A stretch of 64,000 nucleotides of DNA from Nereocystis luetkeana (taxonomy: Eukaryota > Sar > Phaeophyceae > Laminariales > Laminariaceae), in assembly GCA_031213475.1 (NCBI GenBank), contig JARUPZ010000002.1, positions 9,565,949 to 9,629,948 of the forward strand. Direction: 5' to 3'. The notes beneath the pieces were generated by a model. That model was given only the letters and a program-made list of their open reading frames with translations, made no database searches and had not been told where the DNA came from. Positions 10,565-23,338 of this stretch are shown here, one piece after another; the first letter of the stretch is position 1; each line of letters opens with the position of its first letter. The position numbers and the translations under genes were made by a program.

Positions 10565-13500
10565 CTGAAAGGAGGTGGAAGGAGGCGGGGAATGGGGCGG
10601 GGGGGGGGGGGGGGCACTCATTATCATGGGGGGGGGGGCGTACTTACTGGTTGGTTGCCTTAGTCATTTGACCATTGACCACGCATCTCCTTCGACACGG
10701 AGGAGCACCGTTCTTACTCCCAATAGAGACCCACCCCTCCAACCTTTTGGGTGATCAGTACGTTTTTCCTATGTGTTACATAGTTTTTTTTTTTCGCTCA
10801 TAATATCGCCTTCCTGTTTCGCTACGCCGCCTGTGGCCAGGGGGGGGGGGGAGAGGGGGGCGGGTTGCTTTGTTGGGTGGGCGATGAGAAAACACAGAGC
10901 GAAATCCACCGCCCTCGGGTATGGCGACACGTATCGTTTGAAAGGGGATTGATTTTACGTACTGGTGTATTGGTACTATTTAATATTAATATTTAAGATA
11001 CACAAGGTACCTGGTACGATATTTTCTCGATTCACTGGAGCTCAATCAGGTATATATGATGTACATATAATATATCCGCAAGTTACACACACACGTACGT
11101 ATGATGTAAACACCCAGAAAACGAAAAAGAAGGAAGAGGGGCGACCTAGGCTAGGGTAAAAACCGGATACCAGATCCCTGGTATCAGTAGACCCCAGATC
11201 CCTGGTGTCAGTACCAATACTCCTGTGTGATACATACTGCGTGTCGCACGCTGCTGCCCGGTAACACAATAGTACGTGTTTTACTAGTTCTTCAAACCAG
11301 GGATGTACGTGTGCGAGCTGGGCCAGCCAAGAATATGATAATAGTTTGGTCGGCGATGGACAGTGCCACCACTTCTGACGAGTTACGGAGGATGCCATGC
11401 CACAATGTAAATACTGTTATATATAGTCCTTGAAAAATTAGAATCCGAGTCGATGTCGCCGAGTTACGCAAAAAATAGTTAGAAATAAATATTTTTTGCC
11501 AACATTTTCCAGATGACAGGTGAAAAAAAAAAAAAACTCGTCGTCTCCGATCGATGTACTTGATACCTGGTAGGGTAGATAACGCCGAAAAAGACACAAG
11601 ACGACGATCGTTTTCAGTTTATTCGCTCAAATCGACACCTATCCAGAGATATCACCCAAAAATTAATCCCTCACAAGGTACCAGGTATTGAAACAAGTAT
11701 GATAGTATCGAGAGGACAAAATATTTCTGCGATGTCGAGCTCAATTTTGCGGAGTTTAATCTGAAATTTGAACCCCGTATTTATAAAAGGCACGTATTAA
11801 CAGTTACAAGATTTTTGAGTTCCGGCCTTTTTTATTGTTTTTTTTTGTTCTCTTTATATAAGAGTTTTCGTCGATCGGTCATTGTTTCTCGGGCGCAAAA
11901 TAAAACAACGAAAAGGACGGCACTGAATGTGCACCCGGTATGTTATTGCACCAGTAACGCCGTGTCAAAAAAATGATGTCAAAATTTGTGAAAAGTGCGC
12001 GCGGCGTGGCCAGTAAACGCTTGTGGCACAGGCTTGGTTGGCCCAGCTTGTACCACATTAAAACATTAGTACCTACCAGGTACCTGAAATACGGGTACCA
12101 CGTTCTAAGCGGTTCTCAAAAATCACTTGCGGAATGCATTTTTTTTCGCGGCTTCGAGTTTTTTTGTGCTGGCCCCTGGTGTAAAACGCCACCATATATT
12201 TGTGGAGACCCTATGGTTTCGCTAGTTGTTTTTTTTTCCGGTGGCACAGCGCCTGTGCACGAGGCAATTTTTGTTGGGATTTTACGTTAAAAATCTCCTG
12301 CCAAGTACGGCGCACCAATCAAGAGCGAGTTTTGTAGGGATTTTGCCGGGACAAACGTCGGTTGGTTTGGCGGCACGATCGCGCCGCCTGTGTCAGACGA
12401 ACCGAGAGGTGGCGCACGCGAGGAAGAGAGATACCGCCCTTACAGCCCGCAAGCTCAACACAATCGACGCAGCAGAGGGTGGCCCCAACATCATGCTGGT
12501 GTGGCGGTGTCTCCCCCCTACAGCATGTGCCTTGTTGTGTGTCTCGGAGCCTGTGGGGGTAGAAAGTCGGGGGCTGCGCAGCCGGCTGCCCTTTTACAGT
12601 GCCCTCATCCGCCCAGAGGCCCGACGCACAAGTTCTGGGTGCCGCGCGCAGCCAGACCATAGCGACACCAACACCGGACTGCAATACCCATACCAGCATC
12701 ACTAGACTTCGTGTCCGTGGATCCGAGCTCTGGCCCTTGCCCGCAGCAGCGAACAAAACCCTATGCTTGGAGCTTGCAGTGGCATGACGCGTTCCACTTC
12801 AAATTTCAAACAGCCGCAGTGCATACTGCAGAAATAATACCACCTCGTCGGGAAATGTAAGAGGATTTCGATACTCATATTAGTATATTAATGCCCAAAC
12901 GGTCGGTGTATTTTCGCTTTTGCGGAAATAGTGGTAACAACCGGCAGTACCACTCTGTCCGGAAATGTAAAAAAATTGTCGGTACTACTGTACTGATGTT
13001 AATATCCAAACGGTCCTTATATTATCGGACATAGTGAAGTGGTTCACGCGAAAAACTCAAAAAAGAAGTCTCAAACCAAGTGAAACGAACTCTCCCCTCC
13101 TAGGGAAAACTTGCCGATAATTCAGTGCCTTGAAAAATGTTTCCGAAGACTTGGGTTCGGAATCTATTCGGCAGCGGTTCTAGCGGGCGGTTTCCATGTT
13201 ACTGCTGTTGCCGGTACGTTCTACCCATCCCTGCTTCGAACTTGGTCCGCGGTGAGGACCTTTAACAATCTGGGAGAAGGGATCTTTAGGTTGGTAGGCT
13301 GTTCGGATGTTTTGGTTCTTATTGGGATCAAGGTACGGGCGAAGACCCAACCCAACCCCTGACTCTAACCCTAACTCTAACCCTAACCCTGACCCCAAAC
13401 CGCAGCCAAAACGGGCCAAAACTCGCCATAAACGCGGCTACGCCGAGTTTGCATCGAACCAGGAAATTTCTCAGATGCGGACGACGATTCCGAAGTGCAG

Positions 13501-14657
13501 ACCACGCTACACATTTTTCAAGTAAAAAACACCCCTAAAGATCCCTTCTCCCAGGCTGCTAAACCTACTCTCCGCGGTCCGGTGTAGCAGTACGTCAGCA
13601 GCAACGAGTGAGTATGACACGAATTTTATGCAACTATTAATATTAATATTATTAATAATACTTGAAGCGAATTCAATAGGACTTTTACACTTTTACTCTT
13701 TGGTCGACCTTCAAAAAGAGTTGCTGTTGGTATCAATCAATGATCCAGAAGGATGGCGAGGATGGCGAAACACAGCAGTGGCGGTTGGTCAACCGGGCCC
13801 AAGCGGGGGGGGTAAGGCACGCTGCGGCTCGACGTTAGAGCCGTCGAGACAGCAGTGAAGCAGCAACACGACAAAACCAGGTAGGCATCAGCAGATCGGC
13901 AGTGATCATCCATGCCGGGTACGCAGTGCGGGCAGCGTGGATACAGAGAGCAAAAGCGATCCTATGTTTGACGAGACTGCTGCTGTCGCAGGTCGAAAAT
14001 ACTCGCAGGCGATCGAAATAGGCGGAACTACAACTCAATGAGCAAGCGAATGCCAGGAGAGCAATGCTACCCCCCCACGAGATCATCCGACTGCGCGCAA
14101 CACCCCCCTTTCTGATCTGCCCCCGAGACTCCCGGGGCGAAGCAGCCGGCGCTCCACGCGCGTATCCTATCGCCACCCCGAGCCTTGATCAGCGGAGAGC
14201 GGAGACGTTGCAATTTTCTACAGCAGCAGTCTGCAGCAGTGCTTATTTCCCTCAACACACCCAAACAAAAAAGAATCAACAAACAACAAACTGCACAAAA
14301 GCTGCTTGCTGCTGCTGTTGCTGCTCTGCAACGTTCGATGCATACCTGCTGCTTGGGAGTTGGCTTTGGTGGATTGAAGGGCCATTTAGCTGCACCAACA
14401 GGGCTTCCCGCTCTCGAAAAAAGCACCAGCGCCAGGGATACGGCGCGAGCGAAGGACGACATGAAGTGCAGGACAGCAGTGTTGCTCTCTGGCTCGTTGC
14501 TCTGCGCCGGCGTTGAAGTCTCAAAAACACTCCCCGGCAAGAAAATAGGCGAGACATACATTGGAACTCCTTTGCAAAAGTCATCCATTTGGGCGGCGTG
14601 CTCCTTGAACGAGGCACGCACCAATACGAAGGACCTTGCTCCTTCTGTAGACCAACG
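10565..14657. other. gene-free stretch between divergent genes
   Basis: No exon was recognised. It holds G runs near 10601-10640 and 10841-10860, TACCWGGTA palindromes at 11008, 11564, 11679 and 12074, a ~115-bp diverged direct repeat (about 12835-12925 and 12950-13030), and inverted blocks flanking telomere-like repeats at 13129-13579. The region just left of 14658 should contain the promoter of the plus-strand plastid gene, but no clear core element is visible. Confidence 0.5.
13129..13579. repeat. inverted blocks flanking telomere-like repeats
   Basis: Block A (13129-13164) recurs inverted at 13486-13522, and block B (13246-13290, containing CTGGGAGAAGGGATCTTTA when aligned) recurs inverted at 13535-13579. 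The order on the plus strand is A, B, A', B', so it is not a simple hairpin. Between them, 13357-13400 carries CCCTAA/CTCTAA/CCCTGA units, an interstitial telomere-type array. Confidence 0.6.
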
Positions 14658-16527
14658 ATGAAGACTTCAGTATGCCTTGCTTTGCTCTTCCACCCCTGTG
14701 GTGCATTCGTACCCCTCTACTCCGCAGTGTCCCATGCAAGGACAGCTAAAACAGCACCGAAAGCAAAGCTACCTGCAACGTGTGCAACACGAACCGAGCC
14801 CTATCGCCACAGCCCGTTGAGACCCTTGGCTTATCGACGGCAGCGTCTCAGCCGCGGCGACCCTGCTCACGACTTTCCTCCGGGTAAGTACCTGATGTGC
14901 TGTAATGCTGTGTGTGCGTACGCAGAAAAGGACCTGCTTGTTTGCGGGATAGTGTAGGCACTGGTTCGTAAGCAGAGGTGCTGCCGACATGACTGCTGTA
15001 CCGGTATCCAGTATCTCTGCGATTGACCTTCAGCCTCGAGTTGAGTCGATGCCTCACTCAGATCATGTGTCATGTGCACTACTGTTAATATTACTGTAAT
15101 AGTAATGGACTTTCGATCTCCGCGCTACACCGGCACCCCCACCCCCCCCGCTCCCCCTTCCCCCTCTATCTCCCCCCCCCCCCTCTCTCTCTCTTGCTCT
15201 ACCGTAAAGGCTAGCGCAGTCGACACTTGAACATGCATCTACGGTGTAACTAGCTTCACTCTCAGCAGCTCAGCAACTCGGATCATGCGCAATCATTCAA
15301 AATGACGATTTCACACCACACGGCAATCTTGATCTCTGTGTCCTGTGTCACATAATTGATCTCCCTCTCTCCCTCTGTCGAGACAAAAAAAACACTCAAG
15401 TACTAGTAGCGCAGCCACGCACCGGCCCACGCGCTTGTACCACGGGACGCGGGCGGCCAAACGCGAAAAGCGTTCAAACCATCCATATATTTTCCAGGAC
15501 ACTTTTTACGTAAACCTGGTACGTATACTCGTACCGGTGCACCAGCAGCGGTATGATACCCAAGGTTAAAATTATGTACCAGGTAATACGTAAAAACCCG
15601 CGGCGTCATTCTGGGCTCACGCGAACCAAAAGCTAAAAAAAAAACGTTGACCTTAATATTGAGAAAATATCTCACAACGCCGAGACGGATGCAAGGTCAA
15701 GGCTCCACTGCAGCGACTTCGAGCCCCTATAATGGATGTCGTACATATGTTATGCTACTATTAGTACAGTAAAATAGTGTTGGAGCTGCCGCTAGAAACT
15801 CATAACTGCCGTCAACCTGTGTACGTTGGGGGATTGTGGACGGCACTACTCTGTACAAGTGCATACTGTAGTCGCTGTTGTCTCGTCGACACTGCAATCA
15901 GTTTTGATGTTGTTGTGGCCGTTGTTCGGTCACAAGACAGAAGGACATCGGATCAGGCTCCAATTCGCTACTATTAATAGTAGTAGTACTACTGTATTGC
16001 TTACCACCTACCGGCACTACCAATAGACAGAAGAAACATCCGGATCAGGGTTCAGGCTCATATACGTGTTGCCGTGCCTTGTACGAGTATTAATAGCCCG
16101 ACGTATAGCAGTGTCACGGAGGAGTGCAGCAAATACTGCTGCAGCGTGCTATTGTAACGTGCGTACAGTGCCGGTATGATGCAGTTCTGGAGTCGAACTC
16201 CAGTGGGAAAAAACGAACGCGAGGAACATCGGGAAGAGGGTGGAATGCACACACAACAAAACAATTCGAACGTAAATCTTCCCAAAAAACAACAGACAGG
16301 TCAGGCATGGCACGAGCATCGGGCAGAATCGAGCGACGAACGGCGCGTTCGGGCATCTCTTGCGGCCGCGGGCCTCGTGGCGCCGAACCACGAGCCTCCA
16401 AGTTAGAGTCGCCTTGGCATTTCGCAATCCTGACTGGTGTGGGCAGCTCGGTGTGGTAGCTGAGAAAAATAAAGAAAAAGCAGTCCTGTGTCTGAGAACC
16501 AGCTGTTATTCTGCGTGCAACCTGTTG

Positions 16528-16577
<50 letters not shown>

Positions 16578-19500
16578 TGTAGAGTTCGTCGGTAGACGTT
16601 ATTGTCTGGACCTTGAGTACGCACACAGAACCCAGCTGTAGACGACAGGGACCCCAACACCGTTTGTAACGACGATACTTAGTGCGCTCGGCATGAGCGG
16701 CGGCTGTGCTGCTGTTGCTGTCTGTGCTGTGCTGTGTAGATGACCCCCTCTCGCCGTGACACCGCCCCGTTGCCGCTCGCCTCCGCAGCTCTGACTGATT
16801 GCTGTGATCGCAGCACGCCGCACACAACGAAAATAATCGGCCCCCAAGAATGTTCCGCGGCACGACCCCGAATAGTTTTTCGGGAGGTTGCATGTGGGAA
16901 GTTGCGTTTGAGAGGTTGCGCCGCAGAATACAGCAATCGTTCGAACAAGGAAAAGAGGGTTTCAGCCATCTCGATGAGGCAGCCTATCTTTGGATGGCGG
17001 GAAAATTCGTAACCCGCTCGTATATAGCGCTCGTAGTTGAATTACGCAATTTTTTCCTGCTGGATATGCGCCACCCTCCCCCCCCCCCCCCCCCCCCTCC
17101 AGCGGCAGGCCCTTTGCACATGTCGGCGGACGCTGAGATCGAAGGCCCGCCGGGGGAGGATAGGGGGGAGGGAGAGGACGCGGGCGAGCAGGACCCCCGG
17201 TTATATTCCGTGAGGATCTCGCGGGTGACGGGGATCGAGTGGGGCACGGACTTGAGCTTTTCCTGGGTGTACGTCCGAGCGTTGCAGCCATCGGGGGCGG
17301 CTGCCCTCTGCGGGGAGGTATCCGTGGGAGATCAGGTGTGCGTTTTTTATCCGCGGACCGCAACGGCTGCTGTAAAAAAAAAACACGATATCAAAACAAT
17401 GCTCGCCGACTCTGCACGAGAGGAGAAAAAAAAAGACGCTCATGTTCGACGTTTCTGTTTTTTTTTATGAACGGTACATTTTTTCGGCAAGGGAGACCGC
17501 ACCTCAAGAGGAATTAGACTCTCAACTCGGCTCCACGGTCAAGGGTAGACAAGCGGTATGTTTCTTATTATGTTGTCACTTCGTATCAGACGTCCCTGTT
17601 ACGGTTTAGCGTCTACTTGGGGGACTGCTGTGATTGGTCGAATGCACCCGAGCGAATTATGAATATATTACCTCATCCCTATATCTATGGCATATGGGTG
17701 CCGAAGTATTTTCCGGAAGGTAGCAAGATAAGATACCGATGGAACCATCAGCAAAATCTGAGTGTATGTAACCCAGGGTGAACAGGGATCGTGGTCGTAC
17801 TGCTATCCTCTGCACCACGAACGACACTAAGCCTCGTTGCTGCGCTTCCTCTTCCGGCACCAGTGCCATTACCTCAATACAGTACCTCAACATACTACTC
17901 GTACTCCGATACAGCCGGCGTCCCCGGTGACTTGGTAGGTGGTCCGCTTGCCTATCAAAGATCAGTTCCGTGGGTTCAAGTCTCACCGAGTGCATGCTCG
18001 TAGGGACGTTTTCTTCCATAAAAAAAATGGATTGGCGGAAAGCGCGAGAGGGTGAGTTAGCTACATTCGATGAAAATCGACGAGCAGTGGGAATGCTGAA
18101 CCCTGTGCGCGACAAAAAATAAAAGGCACGTACCGGGGGGGGAGAAGGGACGACACCTGTGACCACGGCTTGTCCAGAAGATCGCTGAGGGTAAACCTCC
18201 TACGAGTTAGGCTGGAAAGTAAAAGTGATGACAGTACCCCAATACAGCACCTCAATACGGTACGCCCATACGAGCTACCTGTATAGTAGCATCCAACCAA
18301 AGTTCGCCAAAACACGCCCGGACGCTATCGGCAGTGCCGGTACATCACAGCAAACCAATGCGGTACAGTACACCAATACGGCAGTACCCCAATCACAATT
18401 CACCGATGCGCACCCTATCTCTTGTCAGCAGGGCCGGCAGAGGTAGAGCCTACACTTTTTTGCATGTCTGGAGGTCATGGATAGGATTGAAATGGTTGGC
18501 AGTCAAGGCTTACAGCCGCGGTGGCCGAAGCTCGATCAACCGGAAAGGACGTCGGGGGCGCGCGCAAGTTTTAGCTTCACCCTCTATCCCATTCCCCCCT
18601 CGCCTCCCTGTTGCGCTGTCCCTCCGGCTGTTTTCCCTGCCTGCCTGTCTGCCTGCCTGTCCAGCTGATCGCAATCAACGACATCAACCTGGTCGGATCT
18701 CCGTTCGATGCCGCGATGGACGCCATGATTGCTCTCCAAGGTCCGGACGTCGAGTTCACCTTCTTCCGGGGCACCAAGGACGAGCTCAGGGACGTCTCCG
18801 GTGAGTCTGGGTCACGCACAAGTTGTGCTGCCGCTTTTGGATACTGGCAGCCATGAGCTGACGATTACAAACTGACTGTGACAACACTGACAGTTACATG
18901 GTAACGGATACTACAATCTGGCAGTGAATAACTGACGCTTGCTATGAAAAAATCGCCAGTTATAAGTGAGAAGCTGCCAGTTACAAAGTGACGGTTACTA
19001 ACAAACCGATAGGTATATACCTGGTACGAATCATACTGACAGCTGCAAGCTGACGGTTACGAGAGTAGTGCTTGTTTTTCTTCCCGCGACGGAATGGCTG
19101 CCGATTGGTGTGGCCGACGTGCCGCGGCATGTTTGCCGTGCGGCGACTGCATGTATGTATAGGTCGGCCATTCTTTTGTAGCGCTAGTGGTGGAGATACC
19201 TACGTTTCGTCTTTATCGATCCATCTCGCAGCCTTGACGATTCTTTGAAAGGCCTAAGCTGTACCCTGGGGGGACGTGCGGACGACCGATGGGAGGATGT
19301 AGAACGTTCGCAGCAGCGCTAAAGTGCTGCTGCTGCTGCTGTACTTTCAGGACCGCGGCATACACGCGCCCGCATCTAACATGGAAGCGCTCTGCAGGTC
19401 TTGTTGCACCTCCTTCTCCGTACCTCTGTCGACCGCCGCGACAAGCTTGCCCGTGACCGCTTTCGTCTGCATCTACTGTACGTCGAACATGTACGCAGGA

Positions 19501-21192
19501 GGCGGCGCTTTCCCGCCCACCGCCCCTCCTCGCGCGCTCCATTAACACCCCCTTGCCCACGTACTACACCCTCCACTTATATCGTGTACAACTTATAATT
19601 GACACAATTACTATAATATTTATGCCCTATTTGTACTTGGAAAAAAAAAAACGTGCGAAATACCGATGTGTTATTGTTTTACGCTTTTTGGGTATATACT
19701 GCAAATACATTTAATATATAATTGTGTAATATAAAATTATTTGACTGATTATTCAACGTGCCTGGTATTAGTATCTATACGAAGTGGTAAACTAGTAGGA
19801 ATAGGATAGTAAAATGTAACATATTTGACTGAACTACTGCTACAGTAACATACACTTGGTATTACAGTCAGTAGTACTAATACTAGAAGAGTAGAATAGT
19901 AATAGCAAAAAAGTGCAATATGACGTCCTTAACGTAGATACATAGAAAACTACGTAGCCTCACCCTCTGGAGATCGTGATCACCCCCCACAAAAACAGGG
20001 GCGGAAGAGCCTCCAGCTGAGATCACGGTCACGGTGAAGCAAAAGGGGAAGCCGGAGCTGTCCCTAAAGGCGCCCTCCGGGGCCAACCTGCGCAACCTCT
20101 TGACCGACAACGGAATCAACGTCTACCAGTCCATCACGCGGTGGACCAACTGCAAGGGCAAGCAGCTGTGCGGGTACGTTGCGGTAGAGGTTTCGGTTTG
20201 GTTTGGGTCGGGTTGGGTCGGGTCGGGTTGGGTTGGTTTGGGTTGGATTTGGTTTGATTTTGGGGTTGGCTTGGTTTGGTTTGGTTTGGGTTTGGTTGGG
20301 TTAGGTTGGGTGTGGTAGCTGTGGGTTTGTTTTTTATTTGGTTCGGTTGGGTTCAGTTTTGGAGCGGTCTTGATTCGGTTCGATTTGGTGCTACAAGAAC
20401 AGTCAACGTACCTCGTGTTGACCACTGCATTTTTTTTTTACGTGTTCCAAAGTTACCTCCCACTCATCACTTCACGGGTTTTAGCTCGGCAACGCCCGTC
20501 GGTCGCCTCCTGTAACTGTACAAGCATGTCTTGATTTTGGGGAAGTGAACGCAAAATTGAGGCAGACAGGACTGGGACGAAGTGCACAACCTTGGTCGAC
20601 ACGACCGACCGACACGTTGCGCCATCGCCTCTTAATTCGCACCGCACCAAGAGCATGCGCCTTGCCTAGGACCTCGTTCGTCCGCTCGCTATTTGGTGTG
20701 CTGGCTCGGTTAAATACGATGCGAGCCGTCGCCGACCGCGCGGTTTTACACCGGGCAGTCTGTCCGTAGAGAACGAAACATTTGGAACGCCCTATCAGCT
20801 GCTTGCCGCGTCGCGCTCTGTGTGCGTGCTGCCCCTGCCCCGGCCGTTACCGCAACCGCTGTTGCCGCCGCTATCGCCACCGATACTGGTACCGTTGTTG
20901 CCGCTGATTTCCGCTGCTGCTGCTGCTGCTGCCGCACCTCCTACTACCGCTGCCGCCGCGCCCCTGTTCTGCCGATGCTGCGTGCGTCTGGGCGCCCTCT
21001 TCCCCCCCGCACAGGACCTGCATCGTCGAGATCAACGCGGGGCTGGACAACTGCACCATCCGATCACTGGACGAGGGCTCCACCCTTCGAGACAACCCGG
21101 CGAACTACCGACTCTCGTGCGTAACCGACATGTACGACGACGTCACGGTCACGGTCTTCCCGCCGGTGGGCGCTGCCCAGTGGACACGATGA
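14658..21192 (+). CDS. plastid-targeted PDZ and [2Fe-2S] ferredoxin-like fusion protein
   Basis: Exons 14658-14883, 17103-17335, 18665-18800, 20017-20173 and 21015-21192 join with consistent phases into 309 residues; donors include GTAAGT and GTGAGT, all acceptors are CAG. The N-terminus 'MKTSVCLALLFHPCGAFVP' looks like a signal peptide with Phe just after the cleavage region, followed by a basic Ser/Thr/Arg-rich stretch: the bipartite presequence of heterokont plastids. Residues about 100-170 form a PDZ-like domain: 'WVYVRALQPSGAAALCGEV', 'VGDQLIAINDINLVGSPFD'. From about 165 a ferredoxin fold follows, with Cys ligands spaced C-x5-C-x2-C in 'TNCKGKQLCGTC' (split by the last intron) and a fourth Cys in 'YRLSCVT'. 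It ends 'VFPPVGAAQWTR'. Likely a stromal or thylakoid-associated electron carrier or assembly factor tethered through the PDZ module; the partner is unknown. Confidence 0.85.
14884..17102. other. intron 1 of the PDZ-ferredoxin gene (2.2 kb)
   Basis: It separates the presequence exon from the mature protein. It holds C/T-rich tracts near 15131-15195, a TACCAGGTA palindrome at 15577, a (CTG)n tract at about 16530-16575 and a C run just before the acceptor. An open frame at 16850-17090 shows no known domain. Confidence 0.65.
17336..18664. other. intron 2 of the PDZ-ferredoxin gene
   Basis: It splits the PDZ domain between 'VGDQ' and 'LIAIN'. It contains a possible tRNA-like block (17925-17988), and before the acceptor a C/T-rich tract with CCTG repeats. 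No coding sequence seen. Confidence 0.65.
17925..17988 (+). repeat. possible tRNA-like (SINE-head) sequence
   Basis: GTGGGTTCAAGTCTCAC forms a T-arm-like stem-loop with a B-box-like GGTTCAAGTCT, preceded about 30 bases upstream by CTTGGTAGGTGG, a weak A-box. CGGTGA and TCACCG at the two ends can pair. Too irregular for a functional tRNA. Confidence 0.3.
18801..20016. other. intron 3 of the PDZ-ferredoxin gene
   Basis: It carries many diverged short repeats of the type CAGTTAC/GACGGTTAC (18850-19070), a TACCTGGTA palindrome at 19018 and an AT-rich block (19580-19960). No coding sequence seen. Confidence 0.6.
20174..21014. other. intron 4 of the PDZ-ferredoxin gene, with GGTTT/GGGTC tract
   Basis: Beginning a few bases after the donor, 20190-20390 is a diverged tandem of GGTTT, GGGTC and GGGTT units. 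A GCTGCTG/CCGCTGCCG tract lies at about 20850-20960. The intron interrupts the Fe-S ligand loop between the second and third Cys. Confidence 0.65.
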
Positions 21193-21969
21193 AAAGGGCC
21201 ACAGACAAGCCTTGTTTTGGTGGTTTTGGTTTCGGGTTTTAAGTTTTATTTTTCTGTTTTTTCGAATCGTCAATCACATGGAGGGGAGGGGAGGGGAGGG
21301 CGTGCATTGCGCGCGAATACTGCTGTAGTTGTCGGGTTTGAAAGAAGGGCACGGCAGCAGTTGCGCTGCGCCGGCGCGAACCCCAAGGGGTTAGGGGGAT
21401 AAAGGAGGGGAGGGAATGCGGGAGGGGGGTGGGGGTGGTGGTTGTGGTGGGGGAGGGGGGGGAGGGTGTGCTCATTGTCATGCATGGCGATAGTCGTATG
21501 GCCATAGACCCTCGCACCCCTACAATGCCAGGACGGAGAAGGTCGGGTTTTAACGGATCAGGGGTTGTGGAGGGGAGGGGGTTCCTCTCTTTACTGATGC
21601 GTTCACCGAACGGTTTTTTGTTTTGTTTTTCCGGGACAGGGTGGCGTTGCCGTGCTTCTGCTGGGCGTGCATTTTTGGGTTCCCCCCCCCCTGTAGTTAT
21701 GCGGTGATGGTGGTCGGGGGTGGTCACCACGCACGATTAGCACACAATCACAATTAACTGCCGTCGCGGCGACCACCATGTCGGCTGCGCCCACGTTTTT
21801 GAAGTTGGACGACTGTACTTGCAGTTCGAGCGCGGTCTATTTTCGAGTTATTTCAAGAAAAGGGTCTTTGTTTACGCACCCGTGTGCGTGCGCATTGTGT
21901 GCACAGAGTTCACCTGCTATGCGGTCGGTATGCAGGTGATGACAGTGGCACCTACGCTCACATGCCCTG

Positions 21970-22022
21970 TGGTGGGGACACTACTACTACTACTGCTGCT
22001 GCTACTACTACTACTATTGCTG

Positions 22023-22058
<36 letters not shown>

Positions 22059-22098
22059 TTACTACTACTACTAACTACTACTACTACTACTGCTGCTG

Positions 22099-22134
<36 letters not shown>

Positions 22135-22135
22135 T
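21970..22135. repeat. (CTA)n microsatellite
   Basis: About 55 units of CTA with interspersed CTG and CTAA variants. Confidence 0.9.
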
Positions 22136-22881
22136 TTCAGTACTATTACATACCTTGTACTGCTAGTAAAACCCCACAGATTTTGTCGTGTTCGATTAGA
22201 TTGGCTGGCTGGCTGGCTGGCTGGCGGAAACGTTTTTTTCTGTCGGACGTCTGACAAACGGGCAAGCATCTTTTTTTCGGTGCATCAGCGACAGAGCCCC
22301 CTGGGGCGTCCTTGTCTTGGCCATCCCAAGTCCGCCGATCGATGACTCGGCAAGGTCCATCACTTGCGGTCCATCATCGATCTATATATGGTGATTTCCT
22401 TTGTTTTGAGAGGCCCGTTGTCCGAGTATCTGCTACTTAGGCTGATTTGAAGCGAGCACGCAGATAAGTGCGTACCTGGTATGTAACGCGCACACGAAAC
22501 CGAAGGCGAAACCTCCGGGTTTTGGCTCCCCCTACTCGTACTACTGTCTTTGTTTTGGCCATCCTGTTAATAGTCGCCACGCGACAACAGCAACGAGCAG
22601 CAGCAGCCGGAGCCGCGGCAGCCGCAAGCAGCAACAGCGGGCGGCGGCAGCAGTCTCGTGCTTCTTCCTCCTTTAGTGTTTTGCATCTTGCTTCTTGCAT
22701 AAACATGACACCAAGTATCTAGCCCCGAGTGCGCAGAGCTTTCGTCTTGAAGCATGCGTCGCACACGATATGTTTCTGGTTTGTTGCGCTCGGCACTCGG
22801 CAAAGTGCGCACACTGGGTAGCATGCTATACCAGGTATGGTATGTATGCGTCGTGGGTAGGGGAGAGCTGGAAATATGCTA

Positions 22882-22966
22882 TACCACTCTGACCCGAAAT
22901 AATAAGGACAATTTAGATTGAATATTTATATTACAATATGTCCCTATATTTCGGGTCAGAGTGGTA
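22882..22966. mobile_element. 85-bp terminal-inverted-repeat element
   Basis: TACCACTCTGACCCGAAATA at 22882-22901 is repeated as a perfect 20-base inverted copy at 22947-22966. The 45-base interior is AT-rich. It is the size and form of a very small MITE. No second copy was found in this window, although 12950-12975 has a similar start (ACCACTCTGTCCGGAAAT). Confidence 0.6.
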
Positions 22967-23338
22967 CAAGGTATGTGTGCGGTGTGCGTCGTGGGTCGGA
23001 GAGAACTGAAAATGTGATTTATCGATCGAGCAGACACCCCATTAATCATGCGAGCCCTTGCACAGCATACGCAGCGCCCCTTGCATTGCATTGCGTTGTA
23101 CTGTAGAATTACTGTAGGACACTAACCTGGATCACCCCGCAAAATGTTTCCATGTAATATATGGAAACAACGTCATGAGCGCCCCATTGTTGAAGGTGTC
23201 TCTATTAGGAGTAGGAGCGGTGCTCCGTCTCGAAAGGGACGCGTGGTCAATGGTCAAATGACTAAGGCAAGCAACAAATGAGTACACCTCACCCTCCCCC
23301 CCCCCCCCATCACGCAGTGGGCGTTGCTGTAATCGCCA

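Noticed and set aside
16850..17090. Extra exon of the PDZ-ferredoxin gene starting 'MFRGTTPNSFSGG'
   Set aside because: The phase of the first exon fits directly to the acceptor at 17103, and this stretch ends in the C-rich pyrimidine tract, so it is most likely intron.
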